This document shows positions 16,094-24,059 of a stretch of 41,751 nt of DNA, in pieces. Below the pieces are notes generated by a model. That model did no database searches. It had not been told where the DNA came from and was given only the letters and a program-made list of their open reading frames with translations. The stretch spans positions 1 through 41,751 of the forward strand of contig JASLID010000062.1 in the NCBI GenBank assembly GCA_030153045.1. Direction: 5' to 3'. This DNA is from Flavobacterium sp. (lineage in GTDB: Bacteria; Bacteroidota; Bacteroidia; Flavobacteriales; Flavobacteriaceae). Numbering within the stretch: the stretch's first letter is position 1; every line of letters begins with the position of its first letter. Position numbers and translations under genes: made by a program.

Positions 16094-16759
16094 ATGAATA
16101 AATTTGAACTTATTCCTCGAATTGCCGAAAATAAAGACTGGATAACAATATTGTTTATTGTTACGATTGGTGTTGTGGCTATTGCAAAAACGGCATTTGA
16201 GAATCGATTTGCCGATTTTGTTAACTTAATTGTGAGTGATAAATACTTAAAAGTATATAAAGACACAAGTAATTTAATGAGTTGGTTTACTATTTTGTTA
16301 TTTTTTGTTCAATTGATTTCATTTTCGTTTTTTGTCCAATTGGTTTTAACTTATTTTGGGTATACCACTAAAACAAATTGGATTTCCTTTGTTCAAATAC
16401 TGACTTTTTTAAGCTTTTTTGTGCTTTCAAAGTTTCTGGTCGAAAAAATTATTGCTACTTCTTTTAATATAGAAAATTACATAGAACAGTTTAATTTGTT
16501 TAAAGTTAGCTATAGAACTTACATAGGCTTGTTATTAATTCCTATCAATTTATTTTTGTATTACACTGATTTCATGAATTCTTACGTGATAATTGGTGTT
16601 TTGATTGTATTATTAATAATAAACACAATGACTTACTTATTTTCGTTGAAAAATTATCAAAACGTATTAGTTAGTAAGTTGTTTTATTTTATTTTATATA
16701 TTTGCGCACTTGAAATTGCACCTTATTACTTTATGTATTATGCAATTACAAAGAGTTAG
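16094..16759 (+). CDS. DUF4271 integral membrane protein
   Basis: This 221-residue protein has an N-terminal stretch (1-50) with one membrane segment (WITILFIVTIGVVAIAKTA), then several more hydrophobic segments at about 60-85, 92-110, 137-155, 158-180 and 193-213. This layout and its place directly before hemD match DUF4271, a Bacteroidota-specific family. Function is not known. The start is fixed by a perfect -7 element four bases upstream. A second -7 element inside its 3' end probably serves hemD. Confidence 0.85.
   Translation: MNKFELIPRIAENKDWITILFIVTIGVVAIAKTAFENRFADFVNLIVSDKYLKVYKDTSNLMSWFTILLFFVQLISFSFFVQLVLTYFGYTTKTNWISFVQILTFLSFFVLSKFLVEKIIATSFNIENYIEQFNLFKVSYRTYIGLLLIPINLFLYYTDFMNSYVIIGVLIVLLIINTMTYLFSLKNYQNVLVSKLFYFILYICALEIAPYYFMYYAITKS
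16697..16704 (+). promoter_or_regulatory. Internal -7 element for hemD
   Basis: TATATTTG within the 3' end of the DUF4271 gene is a perfect match. It would give hemD a leader of about 70 nt. It also lies upstream of the TTG at 16710, which argues against reading hemD from there. Confidence 0.5.
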
Positions 16760-16778
16760 GTCATTAGAAAATGTTAAT

Positions 16779-17528
16779 ATGAAAGTGAAAACAATTTTAG
16801 TATCTCAGCCAGAACCGAAGGTAGAGAACTCTCCATATTTTGATTTACAAAATAAGCATAAGGTAAAAGTTGATTTCAGACCATTTATACATGTTGAAGG
16901 AGTTTCAGCTAAGGATGTGCGTGCTCAAAAAATAGATTTGAATAATTTTACTGCCATTATCTTGACGAGTAAAAATTCAGTAGATCATTTTTTTAGAGTG
17001 GCCGAAGAAATGCGATACAAGGTTCCAGAAGATTTGAGATATTTTTGTCAGTCGGAAGCAGTTGCTTTTTATCTTCAAAAATATGTGGTTTACAGAAAAC
17101 GTAAAATATACGTGGGTCAAAAAGACTTTGTCGACATGTCAACACTTTTTAAGAAATACAAAGACGAAAAGTTTTTGTTGCCTTCATCGGATCAATTAAA
17201 TGCGGATGTTCCTCAAACGTTAAACAATTTAAAATTAGATTGGCTTCCAGGAACGTTTTATAAAACGGTAATGAGTGATTTGTCTGACTTGAAAGATGTT
17301 TATTATGATGTTTTAGCATTTTTTAGCCCAACAGGAATAAAATCATTATTTAAAAATTTCCCTGATTTCGAACAAAACAATACTCGCATAGCAGTTTTTG
17401 GAAGTACAACCCAAAAAGAAGCTTTAGAGCACGGATTAAGAGTAGATATTATGGCGCCTTCTCCGGAAGCACCTTCCATGACAATGGCTCTTGAAAAATA
17501 TGTCGCAGAAGCTAACAAAGGTAAATAA
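16779..17528 (+). CDS. hemD: Uroporphyrinogen-III synthase
   Basis: This 249-residue protein catalyses closure and inversion of hydroxymethylbilane to uroporphyrinogen III in haem synthesis. HemD proteins are poorly conserved. The recognisable pattern is MKVKTILVSQPEP at the start, FTAIILTSKNSVDHFFR near the middle, then DVLAFFSPTGIKSLFKNFP, IAVFGSTTQKEALEHGL and the PSPEAPSMTMALEKY ending. I chose the ATG at 16779. The reading extended to TTG 16710 only translates the DUF4271 tail in another frame. It begins 19 nt after the DUF4271 stop. Other haem genes are not in the window. Confidence 0.88.
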   Translation: MKVKTILVSQPEPKVENSPYFDLQNKHKVKVDFRPFIHVEGVSAKDVRAQKIDLNNFTAIILTSKNSVDHFFRVAEEMRYKVPEDLRYFCQSEAVAFYLQKYVVYRKRKIYVGQKDFVDMSTLFKKYKDEKFLLPSSDQLNADVPQTLNNLKLDWLPGTFYKTVMSDLSDLKDVYYDVLAFFSPTGIKSLFKNFPDFEQNNTRIAVFGSTTQKEALEHGLRVDIMAPSPEAPSMTMALEKYVAEANKGK

Positions 17529-17534
17529 ATTAAG

Positions 17535-17560
17535 AATCCCGATTTTTTCGGGATTTTTTT
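17535..17560 (+). terminator. Terminator of hemD
   Basis: The stem AATCCCGA (17535-17542) / TCGGGATT (17548-17555) is followed by a T run. Confidence 0.85.
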
Positions 17561-17598
17561 ATGCTTTTTAATTAAATTTACATTTCAAAACATCAGAT

Positions 17599-18360
17599 AT
17601 GGACAGCTCAAACGGAATTATAGAAACTTCAATAGAAAATAAAATTGCCACGATTACTTTTTCTCATCCGGCAAGTAATTCGTTTCCTAGCAATTTATTG
17701 AAAGATTTAACAAATCAGTTGCACGCTTTGAGTGAAGACGATTTGGTTTCCATCATCATTTTACGAAGTGGAGGCGACAGTGCTTTTTGCGCAGGCGCTT
17801 CATTTGATGAATTATTGTCGATTTCTAATTTAGAGGAAGGAAAGTCGTTTTTTAGTGGTTTTGCGAATGTAATAAACGCTATGCGTACTTGTAAAAAACT
17901 AATTATAGGTCGTGTGCAAGGAAAAGCGGTTGGCGGAGGAGTAGGATTAGCTTCAGCTTGTGATTATGTTTTTGCTACTGATTATGCTTCGATTAAACTT
18001 TCTGAAATTGCCATCGGTATTGGTCCGTTTGTAATTGAACCAGCAGTTTCTAGAAAAATTGGTAAAACTGCCATGTCACAACTAACACTCGAGGCTCACG
18101 AATGGAAAAATGCAGAGTGGGCTTTTGAAAAAGGGTTGTATACCGATGTTTTTTCTTCAATTTTAGACATGGATTCTTCTTTAAAAGCATTTGCTACTAA
18201 ATTAGCAGGGTATAATCCCGAAGCCTTATCTGAAATGAAAAAAGTATTTTGGGAAGGGACTTCACACTGGGAAACCTTGTTGTACGAACGTGCAGCGATT
18301 TCTGGAAAATTAGTCTTGTCTGATTTTACAAAAAATGCTTTAAATCAGTTTAAAAAATAG
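17599..18360 (+). CDS. Enoyl-CoA hydratase/isomerase family protein
   Basis: This 253-residue crotonase-fold protein has the first oxyanion-hole motif at AFCAGASFDELLSI and the second at GKAVGGGVGLASACDYVFA. The two glutamates expected of a classical hydratase are not both obvious: the loop reads SEIAIGIGPFVIEPAV, with one Glu at the first position. The exact reaction (hydration, isomerisation or thioester hydrolysis) stays open. Length fits the family. A weak -7 element (TACATTTC, 17579-17586) precedes it. It is convergent with arfB, with only 2 nt between stops. Confidence 0.85.
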   Translation: MDSSNGIIETSIENKIATITFSHPASNSFPSNLLKDLTNQLHALSEDDLVSIIILRSGGDSAFCAGASFDELLSISNLEEGKSFFSGFANVINAMRTCKKLIIGRVQGKAVGGGVGLASACDYVFATDYASIKLSEIAIGIGPFVIEPAVSRKIGKTAMSQLTLEAHEWKNAEWAFEKGLYTDVFSSILDMDSSLKAFATKLAGYNPEALSEMKKVFWEGTSHWETLLYERAAISGKLVLSDFTKNALNQFKK

Positions 18361-18362
18361 AA

Positions 18363-18767
18363 TTAATCAAAATCTGGCCTTCTTCTGGTTTTCTTAATTT
18401 CAGAAATATTCTTTTTGTCTTTGATTCGTTTTCGAATGACCGATTTTGGAATTTTAGTCGCTTTTCTTTCCTTCGGAATAATTAATGCTTTTTTGAGTAT
18501 TTCCAAAAACCGTTTGGTAGCAATTTCCTTATTTTTAAGCTGACTTCGGTCTTCGTCACAGTTCAGAATCAATATGTTTTCTGAAGTTAATCGAGTGGCT
18601 AATTTCAGCAATAATAATTCTTTTTCTTCTTCAGATAAAGCTTGTGAAGCCATCAAATTAAATGACAAAACAACTTTTGAAGAAACTTTGTTTACATTTT
18701 GACCTCCAGCACCACTGCTTCTTACTGCTTTGTAATTTAATTCGGAAATAACTCGTTCAATGTCCAT
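18363..18767 (-). CDS. arfB: Alternative ribosome-rescue factor (ArfB / YaeJ type peptidyl-tRNA hydrolase)
   Basis: This 134-residue protein has the release-factor GGQ motif in SSGAGGQNVNKVSSKV (GGQ at about 21-23) and lacks the codon-recognition domains of RF1/RF2. The Arg/Lys-rich C-terminal tail (KRIKDKKNISEIKKTRRRPDF) is the part that enters the empty mRNA channel in ArfB. It releases stalled peptides from ribosomes without a stop codon. It starts 1 nt after the stop of the upstream kinase-DUF4301 gene, so it is translated from the same message. Confidence 0.93.
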   Translation of the reverse strand: MDIERVISELNYKAVRSSGAGGQNVNKVSSKVVLSFNLMASQALSEEEKELLLLKLATRLTSENILILNCDEDRSQLKNKEIATKRFLEILKKALIIPKERKATKIPKSVIRKRIKDKKNISEIKKTRRRPDFD

Positions 18768-18768
18768 T

Positions 18769-20883
18769 TTATTGTGGCTGATGATTTGGTTTTAATAAAT
18801 CATTCACTGTTTTTACAGGATTGAATGTCGCTAACGGAACTTCAATAAACAAGGTAATCCAATTAGACATGCTTCCGTTCCAAAGCCCTGGAAGTTCGTA
18901 GGCTTTGTAATTGATGCCATTTTTACTTTTCTCGACAATAAAACCTGTTTCAGGGTTTGTAAATTGGAGTAAATTAAATTTTTCGCCTTTGTAATTTTTA
19001 ATTCCACAAACAATATCTACCGGATTAAAGTGTGTTGCGTCATTAAAAATTTTGAGTTGATGTGTATTTGTTAAATCAATTTGAGCCGATTCGACGATTT
19101 GCAGCGAAATAGAACCGTTTTCTTCTTTTACCCAAAATGGTCCGCCGCCTGGCTCTTTTTCGTTTTTAACCATGCCACAAACCCTAATAGGCCTATTTAA
19201 GATCAACTTCAGAATTTTTATTTTACTTTCTTTTCTAAATTCTTCAAAATCGACAGAAATAGGAGTTAATAAGGCTGATTTTACAAAGTTACTGATTTCA
19301 GTAATTTGTTCTTTTGAAACCGTTTCAGAATCTAATAGATGCAAATAGTTAAAAATTTGCTTTTGTATTTTGATAAGCAATCCGCCTAGTCCTTTTTTAT
19401 AATAAGAAATAGTGTTTAAATGATTGTGACTTACGTTGTCTATATTTTTTATAAAAATAATATCTGAATCTCTTTCATTTAAATTATGCAATAAAGCACC
19501 ATGACCCCCGGGTCTAAATACTAAATTACCATTCGAATCTTTTAGCAAAGTTCCGTCATTGTCAATTGTAATAGAATCGGTTTCTGGGTTTTGGTAAGAA
19601 AAACTAATGTTGATCTTTTTTTGATTTTCCTCTTCTAATTTGGGTTTTACAATGTTGATAATTTCATTGAAATAGCCTAAATGTTCTTCCGAAATCGTAA
19701 AATGAATATTTGCTTCGTTCTCGTTAGTAGCATATTCAATAACTTCTTTTAAATGTTCTTCAACAGGGGTTACAATGGCATTTCCGTATTTATGAAAAGG
19801 CAAAACTCCTTTTGGTTTGTCAATAAAATGGTATTTTGAATCTGTTAAAACGGATTTTATAAACAAATAGCTTTTTTTGTCTTTGCTATAGGTTTCAAAA
19901 TCAGAATGATGCTCTTTTAAATGGTCTAAAACATCAGTATAAAACGGAAATTTTTCAATTCCAATTAGAAAGGAAGACAATGCATTGTCGTTTTTTCTGT
20001 TGATGTAAGCATTAATCGATTCTTTTTCACTTTCAAAATCGGATAAGAAATCGGATAAAAATTTAAACATTCTACTTGCAGCGCCGGAAGCAGGTACAAA
20101 TTTTTCAACTTTAAATTCGGTATTTTTTTGATTGAAAATAGTGTTGTAATCTTCAAATTCAGCATCAGAAAATAAAAAGACACCATTGTTTATGGTTGCC
20201 GGTTTTTCGATAAAAATTTTTGAAACTCCTTTTTTTAGAAACTTGAATTGGTTTATAATGACATCAAGATTTTTATTTTGATTATACAATTCGACAAAAT
20301 CAAACGACGTTAATCCGTTTTGAATTGCTTTTTCTAAATCTTCAACAATTTTTATGGCTTTCTCAAAACGCTCTTCTTTGTTTCCGGTCAGTAAAATATA
20401 AGGCTTTTTATAATCGTCGAGCGCTTTTTGGAAGGTTTTAAAAGTTTGCTCGCGATTGTCTGGACTGTCTCTTAAACCGTCTTCTTCCCAAGGAACATCT
20501 ATATTGGTTAAGAAAAACAAATCGTAATGATGGTTTTTTACAGCCTCTTCCAATTCTTCATCGCAATAACCATAAAAAATTTCCGAAAACACTTTAGTTA
20601 CCATCGAATTGGTGTCGCAAAATAAAAATCTATTAGAAACCTCAAGGGCCTCATTTTCTATTTTAGTTTGACCTATGGCGATAGGTAGCATGTCGGATTC
20701 GTCACAAATTTTTTGCTCATTATCTAATTTTTCTTGAAGATAATCGCGCGCAAATTCGGGAATCCAAACCGTGTTGAAGTGCTCTGCAAGTTGTTGAGAA
20801 AGCGTAGTTTTACCAGTACTTTCCGGTCCATACAGAGTTATTTTGATAATTGAAGTTTCTTTTTGTTTAAGATCTTTCTCCAT
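18769..20883 (-). CDS. Fusion protein: NadR-like P-loop kinase + DUF4301
   Basis: This 704-residue protein has two parts. Residues 1-190 are a NadR-like ribosylnicotinamide-kinase domain with Walker A GPESTGKT (19-26), FLFCDTN and DLFFLTNIDVPWEEDGLRD. Residues from about 200 onward are DUF4301 of Bacteroidota. Motifs in that part, SGAASRMFKFL (266-276), FRPGGHGALLHNLN (456-469), FIKNIDNV (477-484) and FNPVKTVNDLL (687-697), resemble the sugar-nucleotide pyrophosphorylase (UDPGP) pattern. It overlaps pnuC, a vitamin B3-type transporter, by 46 nt, which supports a role of the kinase in nicotinamide riboside salvage. The role of DUF4301 is unknown; a nucleotidyltransferase-like fold is my inference. 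The reading frame is open throughout. Confidence 0.85.
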   Translation of the reverse strand: MEKDLKQKETSIIKITLYGPESTGKTTLSQQLAEHFNTVWIPEFARDYLQEKLDNEQKICDESDMLPIAIGQTKIENEALEVSNRFLFCDTNSMVTKVFSEIFYGYCDEELEEAVKNHHYDLFFLTNIDVPWEEDGLRDSPDNREQTFKTFQKALDDYKKPYILLTGNKEERFEKAIKIVEDLEKAIQNGLTSFDFVELYNQNKNLDVIINQFKFLKKGVSKIFIEKPATINNGVFLFSDAEFEDYNTIFNQKNTEFKVEKFVPASGAASRMFKFLSDFLSDFESEKESINAYINRKNDNALSSFLIGIEKFPFYTDVLDHLKEHHSDFETYSKDKKSYLFIKSVLTDSKYHFIDKPKGVLPFHKYGNAIVTPVEEHLKEVIEYATNENEANIHFTISEEHLGYFNEIINIVKPKLEEENQKKINISFSYQNPETDSITIDNDGTLLKDSNGNLVFRPGGHGALLHNLNERDSDIIFIKNIDNVSHNHLNTISYYKKGLGGLLIKIQKQIFNYLHLLDSETVSKEQITEISNFVKSALLTPISVDFEEFRKESKIKILKLILNRPIRVCGMVKNEKEPGGGPFWVKEENGSISLQIVESAQIDLTNTHQLKIFNDATHFNPVDIVCGIKNYKGEKFNLLQFTNPETGFIVEKSKNGINYKAYELPGLWNGSMSNWITLFIEVPLATFNPVKTVNDLLKPNHQPQ

Positions 20884-21464
20884 TCTAAATATGCCGAAAT
20901 GGCTAATATTGTAAAGATAATATATTGAAGCGATAACATTCCAAGACCTCTATAGGCATATAAAGGAACGACAATAATATCACCTATAATCCATAATGTC
21001 CAGTTTTCGATTTTCTTTTTGGCCATATACCACATACCAGTAAAGAAAATGCCGGATGCAAAAATATCAAAATAATTGTCTTGTTTTATCTGATAATCAA
21101 AGTATTTGTATATTCCTACGACGACAATAACGGTTATAATAAATAATAAGATGCCTATAACCTTTTCAAAATGAGTGGTTCTGGTTATTTCTAACGAATC
21201 TTCGTTTTTACTTCTCGTCCAATTCCACCAACCATAAACACTCATGATTGAAAAGTATAAATTTATCATCATGTCGCCAAGATAACCTGCTTTGAAGAGT
21301 AAATAAACGCTTATTATTGTGGCAATTAACCCAGTTGGATAGACTAAAATATTTTCTTTTTTAGCATACCAAACACTAAGTATTCCAAATACAAAAGCAA
21401 TGGCTTCTAAAATGATTTGCCACTGTGGAACATTTTTGTATGCGTTTAAAAAAAAGTCTATCAT
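20838..21464 (-). CDS. pnuC: PnuC-type nicotinamide riboside transporter
   Basis: This 208-residue inner-membrane protein has about seven hydrophobic segments and the PnuC signature region MSVYGWWNWTRSK, with further hallmarks LEAIAFVFGILSVWYAKKENI and NWTLWIIGDIIVVPLYAYRG. PnuC proteins carry nicotinamide riboside by facilitated diffusion, and trapping depends on phosphorylation inside by a NadR-type kinase, which is encoded by the next, overlapping gene. It starts 27 nt after the GGGP synthase stop. Related proteins can carry thiamine (PnuT), but the NadR-like partner favours nicotinamide riboside. Confidence 0.9.
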   Translation of the reverse strand: MIDFFLNAYKNVPQWQIILEAIAFVFGILSVWYAKKENILVYPTGLIATIISVYLLFKAGYLGDMMINLYFSIMSVYGWWNWTRSKNEDSLEITRTTHFEKVIGILLFIITVIVVVGIYKYFDYQIKQDNYFDIFASGIFFTGMWYMAKKKIENWTLWIIGDIIVVPLYAYRGLGMLSLQYIIFTILAISAYLEWRKILNKKKLQLSK

Positions 21465-21491
21465 TTGATTTTATATTGCGTCTTAATTAAT

Positions 21492-22220
21492 TTAAGAATT
21501 AAAAAAATTCATATCATTTTCAAAAGCGGTTCCAATTACTACGACGTCGGCACCTGCTAAATAAGCATCGTCAATGGCTTTTTGTGAACGAATTCCGCCA
21601 CCTACAATTACTGGAATTTTAATGTTTTGGGTCACTTTTATAATCATTTCCAATGGGACAGCGTGTTTTGCACCACTTCCAGCTTCTAGATACATTAATT
21701 TGTTGCCAATGTACTCGCCAGCCTGAGCCGTTTGAACAACATAATCGATGTTTTCTCTGTTCATTGGGTCAGTTTTACTAACTCTTTCTACCGCAGTTTG
21801 TGTGCCACTTTCAATAAGAATATAACCTGTTGAAATGACTTCGAGCTTGGTTTTTTTTAGAATAGGTACAGCATTGACCTGATGTTCTATCAAATAATCT
21901 GGGTTTCTGCCAGATAATAAGGTTAGAAATAAAATGGCGTCAGCTTCTTTTGAAATTTGTGACGGATTTCCCGGGAAAAGAAGTATTGGTAAGTTGGTTT
22001 TTCTTCGTAATAGGATAATCAACTCGTCTATAATATTTACTTCGACATGACTTCCTCCAATGAAAATATGCGTCGCCGGCGATAGTACTATTTTATCGAC
22101 TAATGGTTCCACCAAATCCAATTTGATTTTATCAGGATCGAGAAGAATAGCCAATAATTTTTGACCATTTTTTTTAGCTGATAAAATTTCGTTGTAAAAC
22201 ATTACTCTTTTCTTCTTCAT
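21492..22220 (-). CDS. Geranylgeranylglyceryl phosphate (GGGP) synthase family prenyltransferase
   Basis: This 242-residue TIM-barrel protein has the GGGPS/PcrB pattern: KLLAILLDPDKIKLD near the start, THIFIGGSHVE, LLFPGNPSQIS, MYLEAGSGAKHAVP and the phosphate-binding IVGGGIRSQKAIDDA with GADVVVIGTAFEND. The family joins a polyprenyl diphosphate to glycerol-1-phosphate through an ether bond. It is central to archaeal lipids but also present in many Bacteroidota, where its physiological product is unsettled. The first ATG (22220) and the ATG at 22202 are both possible. It heads a minus-strand run with pnuC, the kinase-DUF4301 fusion and arfB. A weak -7-like element lies at 22235-22242. Confidence 0.88.
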   Translation of the reverse strand: MKKKRVMFYNEILSAKKNGQKLLAILLDPDKIKLDLVEPLVDKIVLSPATHIFIGGSHVEVNIIDELIILLRRKTNLPILLFPGNPSQISKEADAILFLTLLSGRNPDYLIEHQVNAVPILKKTKLEVISTGYILIESGTQTAVERVSKTDPMNRENIDYVVQTAQAGEYIGNKLMYLEAGSGAKHAVPLEMIIKVTQNIKIPVIVGGGIRSQKAIDDAYLAGADVVVIGTAFENDMNFFNS

Positions 22221-22274
22221 TAGAATTGATTTGGTAAAAGTAGCCCTTTTTTAAAATCAATAAAATTTTAATGG

Positions 22275-22282
22275 TATTTTTG
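22275..22282 (+). promoter_or_regulatory. -7 promoter element for the Crp/Fnr regulator gene
   Basis: TATTTTTG matches TAnnTTTG perfectly, 22 nt before the ATG. Confidence 0.6.
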
Positions 22283-22304
22283 TATAGTATCTTAGTATAT
22301 ACAA

Positions 22305-22901
22305 ATGATAACGGAAGAATTACTAGAATCATACAAGGCTAAAAGAAAGAGTTATAAAAAAGGAGATACCATTTTTGAAGAAGGTGATCTGCCAGTTAAC
22401 TATTATCAAATCATCAACGGTGAAGTCAAAATGTGCAATTTTAATGATGATGGCCGCGAGTTTGTTCAAGGTTTTTTTCATGATAAACAAAGTTTTGGAG
22501 AACCACCATTGTTTTTAGAACGTGTTTATCCAGCTCATGCGATTGCGGTAACTGATTGTGAGTTGTTTGTATTGTCTAAATCTTGTTTTTTGAATTTAAT
22601 TAAAGAAAATGCTTCGGTTTCATTAGAAATTATAGAAAATTTAGCGCAACGACTGCATTACAAATCGGTTATGGCTGCCGAAATATCTTCGCAAGAACCT
22701 GAACACAGGTTGCTGAAACTCATCGATTATTCCATCAAGTTTTTTAAAATCGTAAAAGCCAAAGAAGGGTATAAAATCGATTTAACCCGACAACAAATGG
22801 CGGATATGACCGGACTTCGTGTTGAAACGGTGATTCGGGCAATCAAGACTTTGGAGAAAAAAAACGAAATTAAAATTATTGACAGAAAAGTGTACCGATA
22901 A
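22305..22901 (+). CDS. Crp/Fnr family transcription regulator
   Basis: This 198-residue protein has an N-terminal cyclic-nucleotide-binding fold (about 12-120; GDTIFEEGDLPVNYYQIINGEVKM and FGEPPLFLERVYPAHAIAV). A dimerisation helix leads to a C-terminal winged helix with recognition helix in LTRQQMADMTGLRVETVIRAIKTLEKK. The Arg/Ser pair that binds cAMP in E. coli Crp is not present in standard form, and there is no Cys cluster for an Fe-S centre at the N-terminus, so the ligand is unknown. A small membrane protein gene follows on the same strand with its own promoter. Confidence 0.9.
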   Translation: MITEELLESYKAKRKSYKKGDTIFEEGDLPVNYYQIINGEVKMCNFNDDGREFVQGFFHDKQSFGEPPLFLERVYPAHAIAVTDCELFVLSKSCFLNLIKENASVSLEIIENLAQRLHYKSVMAAEISSQEPEHRLLKLIDYSIKFFKIVKAKEGYKIDLTRQQMADMTGLRVETVIRAIKTLEKKNEIKIIDRKVYR

Positions 22902-22949
22902 TTTTATTTCTTATGATTTCAATCATAAATTCGAACTTTATGTGTAGCG

Positions 22950-22957
22950 TAACTTTG
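22950..22957 (+). promoter_or_regulatory. -7 promoter element for the 95-residue membrane protein gene
   Basis: TAACTTTG matches TAnnTTTG perfectly, 19 nt upstream of the start codon. Confidence 0.6.
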
Positions 22958-22976
22958 TGTAATAAAATCACAAATT

Positions 22977-23264
22977 ATGACACTATATCAAAAAACATTT
23001 CAGGACTTTGAGGAAGGATATTTAGGATTTACTACTTTGGCAATTATTGGACAAAGTTGTTTGGGTGGAGCAGCAGCGATGTATATTTTACAAAACGGTG
23101 TTTCTCTTTTTCAAATGATTCAGCTTACATTCGTAGTTTTAGCATGCAGTTTTGTTAATGGCGCAATTTTATCACAACAAAAACACAAATTAGTATTCAA
23201 TTTAATAATAATTAGTGTTGCAATAAGTGCATTTATGATTGTTCTAAATACTTTGTTTATTTAA
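22977..23264 (+). CDS. Small membrane protein of unknown function
   Basis: This 95-residue protein has three likely membrane segments at about 17-38, 44-66 and 71-93. The N-terminus MTLYQKTFQDFEEGYLGF is amphipathic. I recognise no family. It lies just downstream of the Crp/Fnr regulator with its own -7 element, so the regulator may control it; that is inference from position only. Its stop codon overlaps the end of the convergent phosphopantetheinyl transferase gene by 4 nt. Confidence 0.7.
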   Translation: MTLYQKTFQDFEEGYLGFTTLAIIGQSCLGGAAAMYILQNGVSLFQMIQLTFVVLACSFVNGAILSQQKHKLVFNLIIISVAISAFMIVLNTLFI

Positions 23265-23932
23265 TTCAGAAAAAGAGTTTCGGCTTCCAAGGCACAAACC
23301 AACATGTAGCTTTCAGCAGTTTCTTCGTTATGGATTGAATTAATTTCCTCAAAATAAATGTTGTACTGTTGAATGGTTTCATTAAAATTCAATTCAGCAG
23401 TACAATTTTTATCGGTTAAAGAAAAAGGGTTTTCAAAAATATGATCTGGAAAACTTATACCTGGCTCGTTTTTTAGTTTGAAAATAGATTCTTTGACACC
23501 CCAAACAACTGTCGCTTTTTTTAATATTTCATGTTCAGATAGATTTTCTAAATGTGAAATATCCATGAAACGAGGAGCAATTCTAAGCACTTTTTCTTTT
23601 ACGATTTCTAAATCGATCCCAATGTTTTCATCACTTAAAGCGATGGCTGAAAATTCATGCGAGTGGGAAATGGAAATGTGCTTGCCATCTTTTAAAAAAG
23701 GTTTGCCACTTTGATCATAAATCAAATCGAAATCAGTGTAACCGCAATGTTGTAATAGCTTTCGAACGCTTAAAAAACCACGTTGGTGTAGCTCAGATTT
23801 CATGGTGTTTAATCTAATGTAATTGATATCTGTCAATTGGACTTCATCAAATAAATCTTCAAAAGTTTCAGTAATCTTCCAAAGAAAAATGGTCGTAGAC
23901 GGGTTAATATTGATGGCTTTATGTAATGGCAT
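23261..23932 (-). CDS. 4'-phosphopantetheinyl transferase superfamily protein
   Basis: This 223-residue protein has the Sfp-type signature pair: IGIDLEIVKEKVLRIAPRF (Asp for Mg2+, about 105-125) and VVWGVKESIFKLKN (Trp, Lys-Glu). A short ISHSHEFSAIAL motif before them binds CoA. The family transfers phosphopantetheine from CoA to a Ser on acyl- or peptidyl-carrier proteins. Size fits the Sfp/Gsp type rather than the short AcpS type. Its partner is not evident here. It is divergent from ahcY. Confidence 0.88.
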   Translation of the reverse strand: MPLHKAININPSTTIFLWKITETFEDLFDEVQLTDINYIRLNTMKSELHQRGFLSVRKLLQHCGYTDFDLIYDQSGKPFLKDGKHISISHSHEFSAIALSDENIGIDLEIVKEKVLRIAPRFMDISHLENLSEHEILKKATVVWGVKESIFKLKNEPGISFPDHIFENPFSLTDKNCTAELNFNETIQQYNIYFEEINSIHNEETAESYMLVCALEAETLFLN

Positions 23933-24019
23933 TTAGTATTTTACTGTTTTTCAAAAGATTAGAAATAGAAACAATTCACAAAATAAACAAAATGATTTAG
24001 GAAATAAAAAGGAAATGCG

Positions 24020-24027
24020 TAATTTTG
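24020..24027 (+). promoter_or_regulatory. -7 promoter element for ahcY
   Basis: TAATTTTG matches TAnnTTTG perfectly, 32 nt before the ATG. Confidence 0.62.
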
Positions 24028-24059
24028 CAGTCATTTTGTAAAACAAATATACTAAATAG

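Noticed and set aside
16710..16778. N-terminal extension of hemD from a TTG codon
   Set aside because: It only re-reads the DUF4271 3' end in another frame, shows no HemD similarity, and follows a -7 element too closely to be translated.
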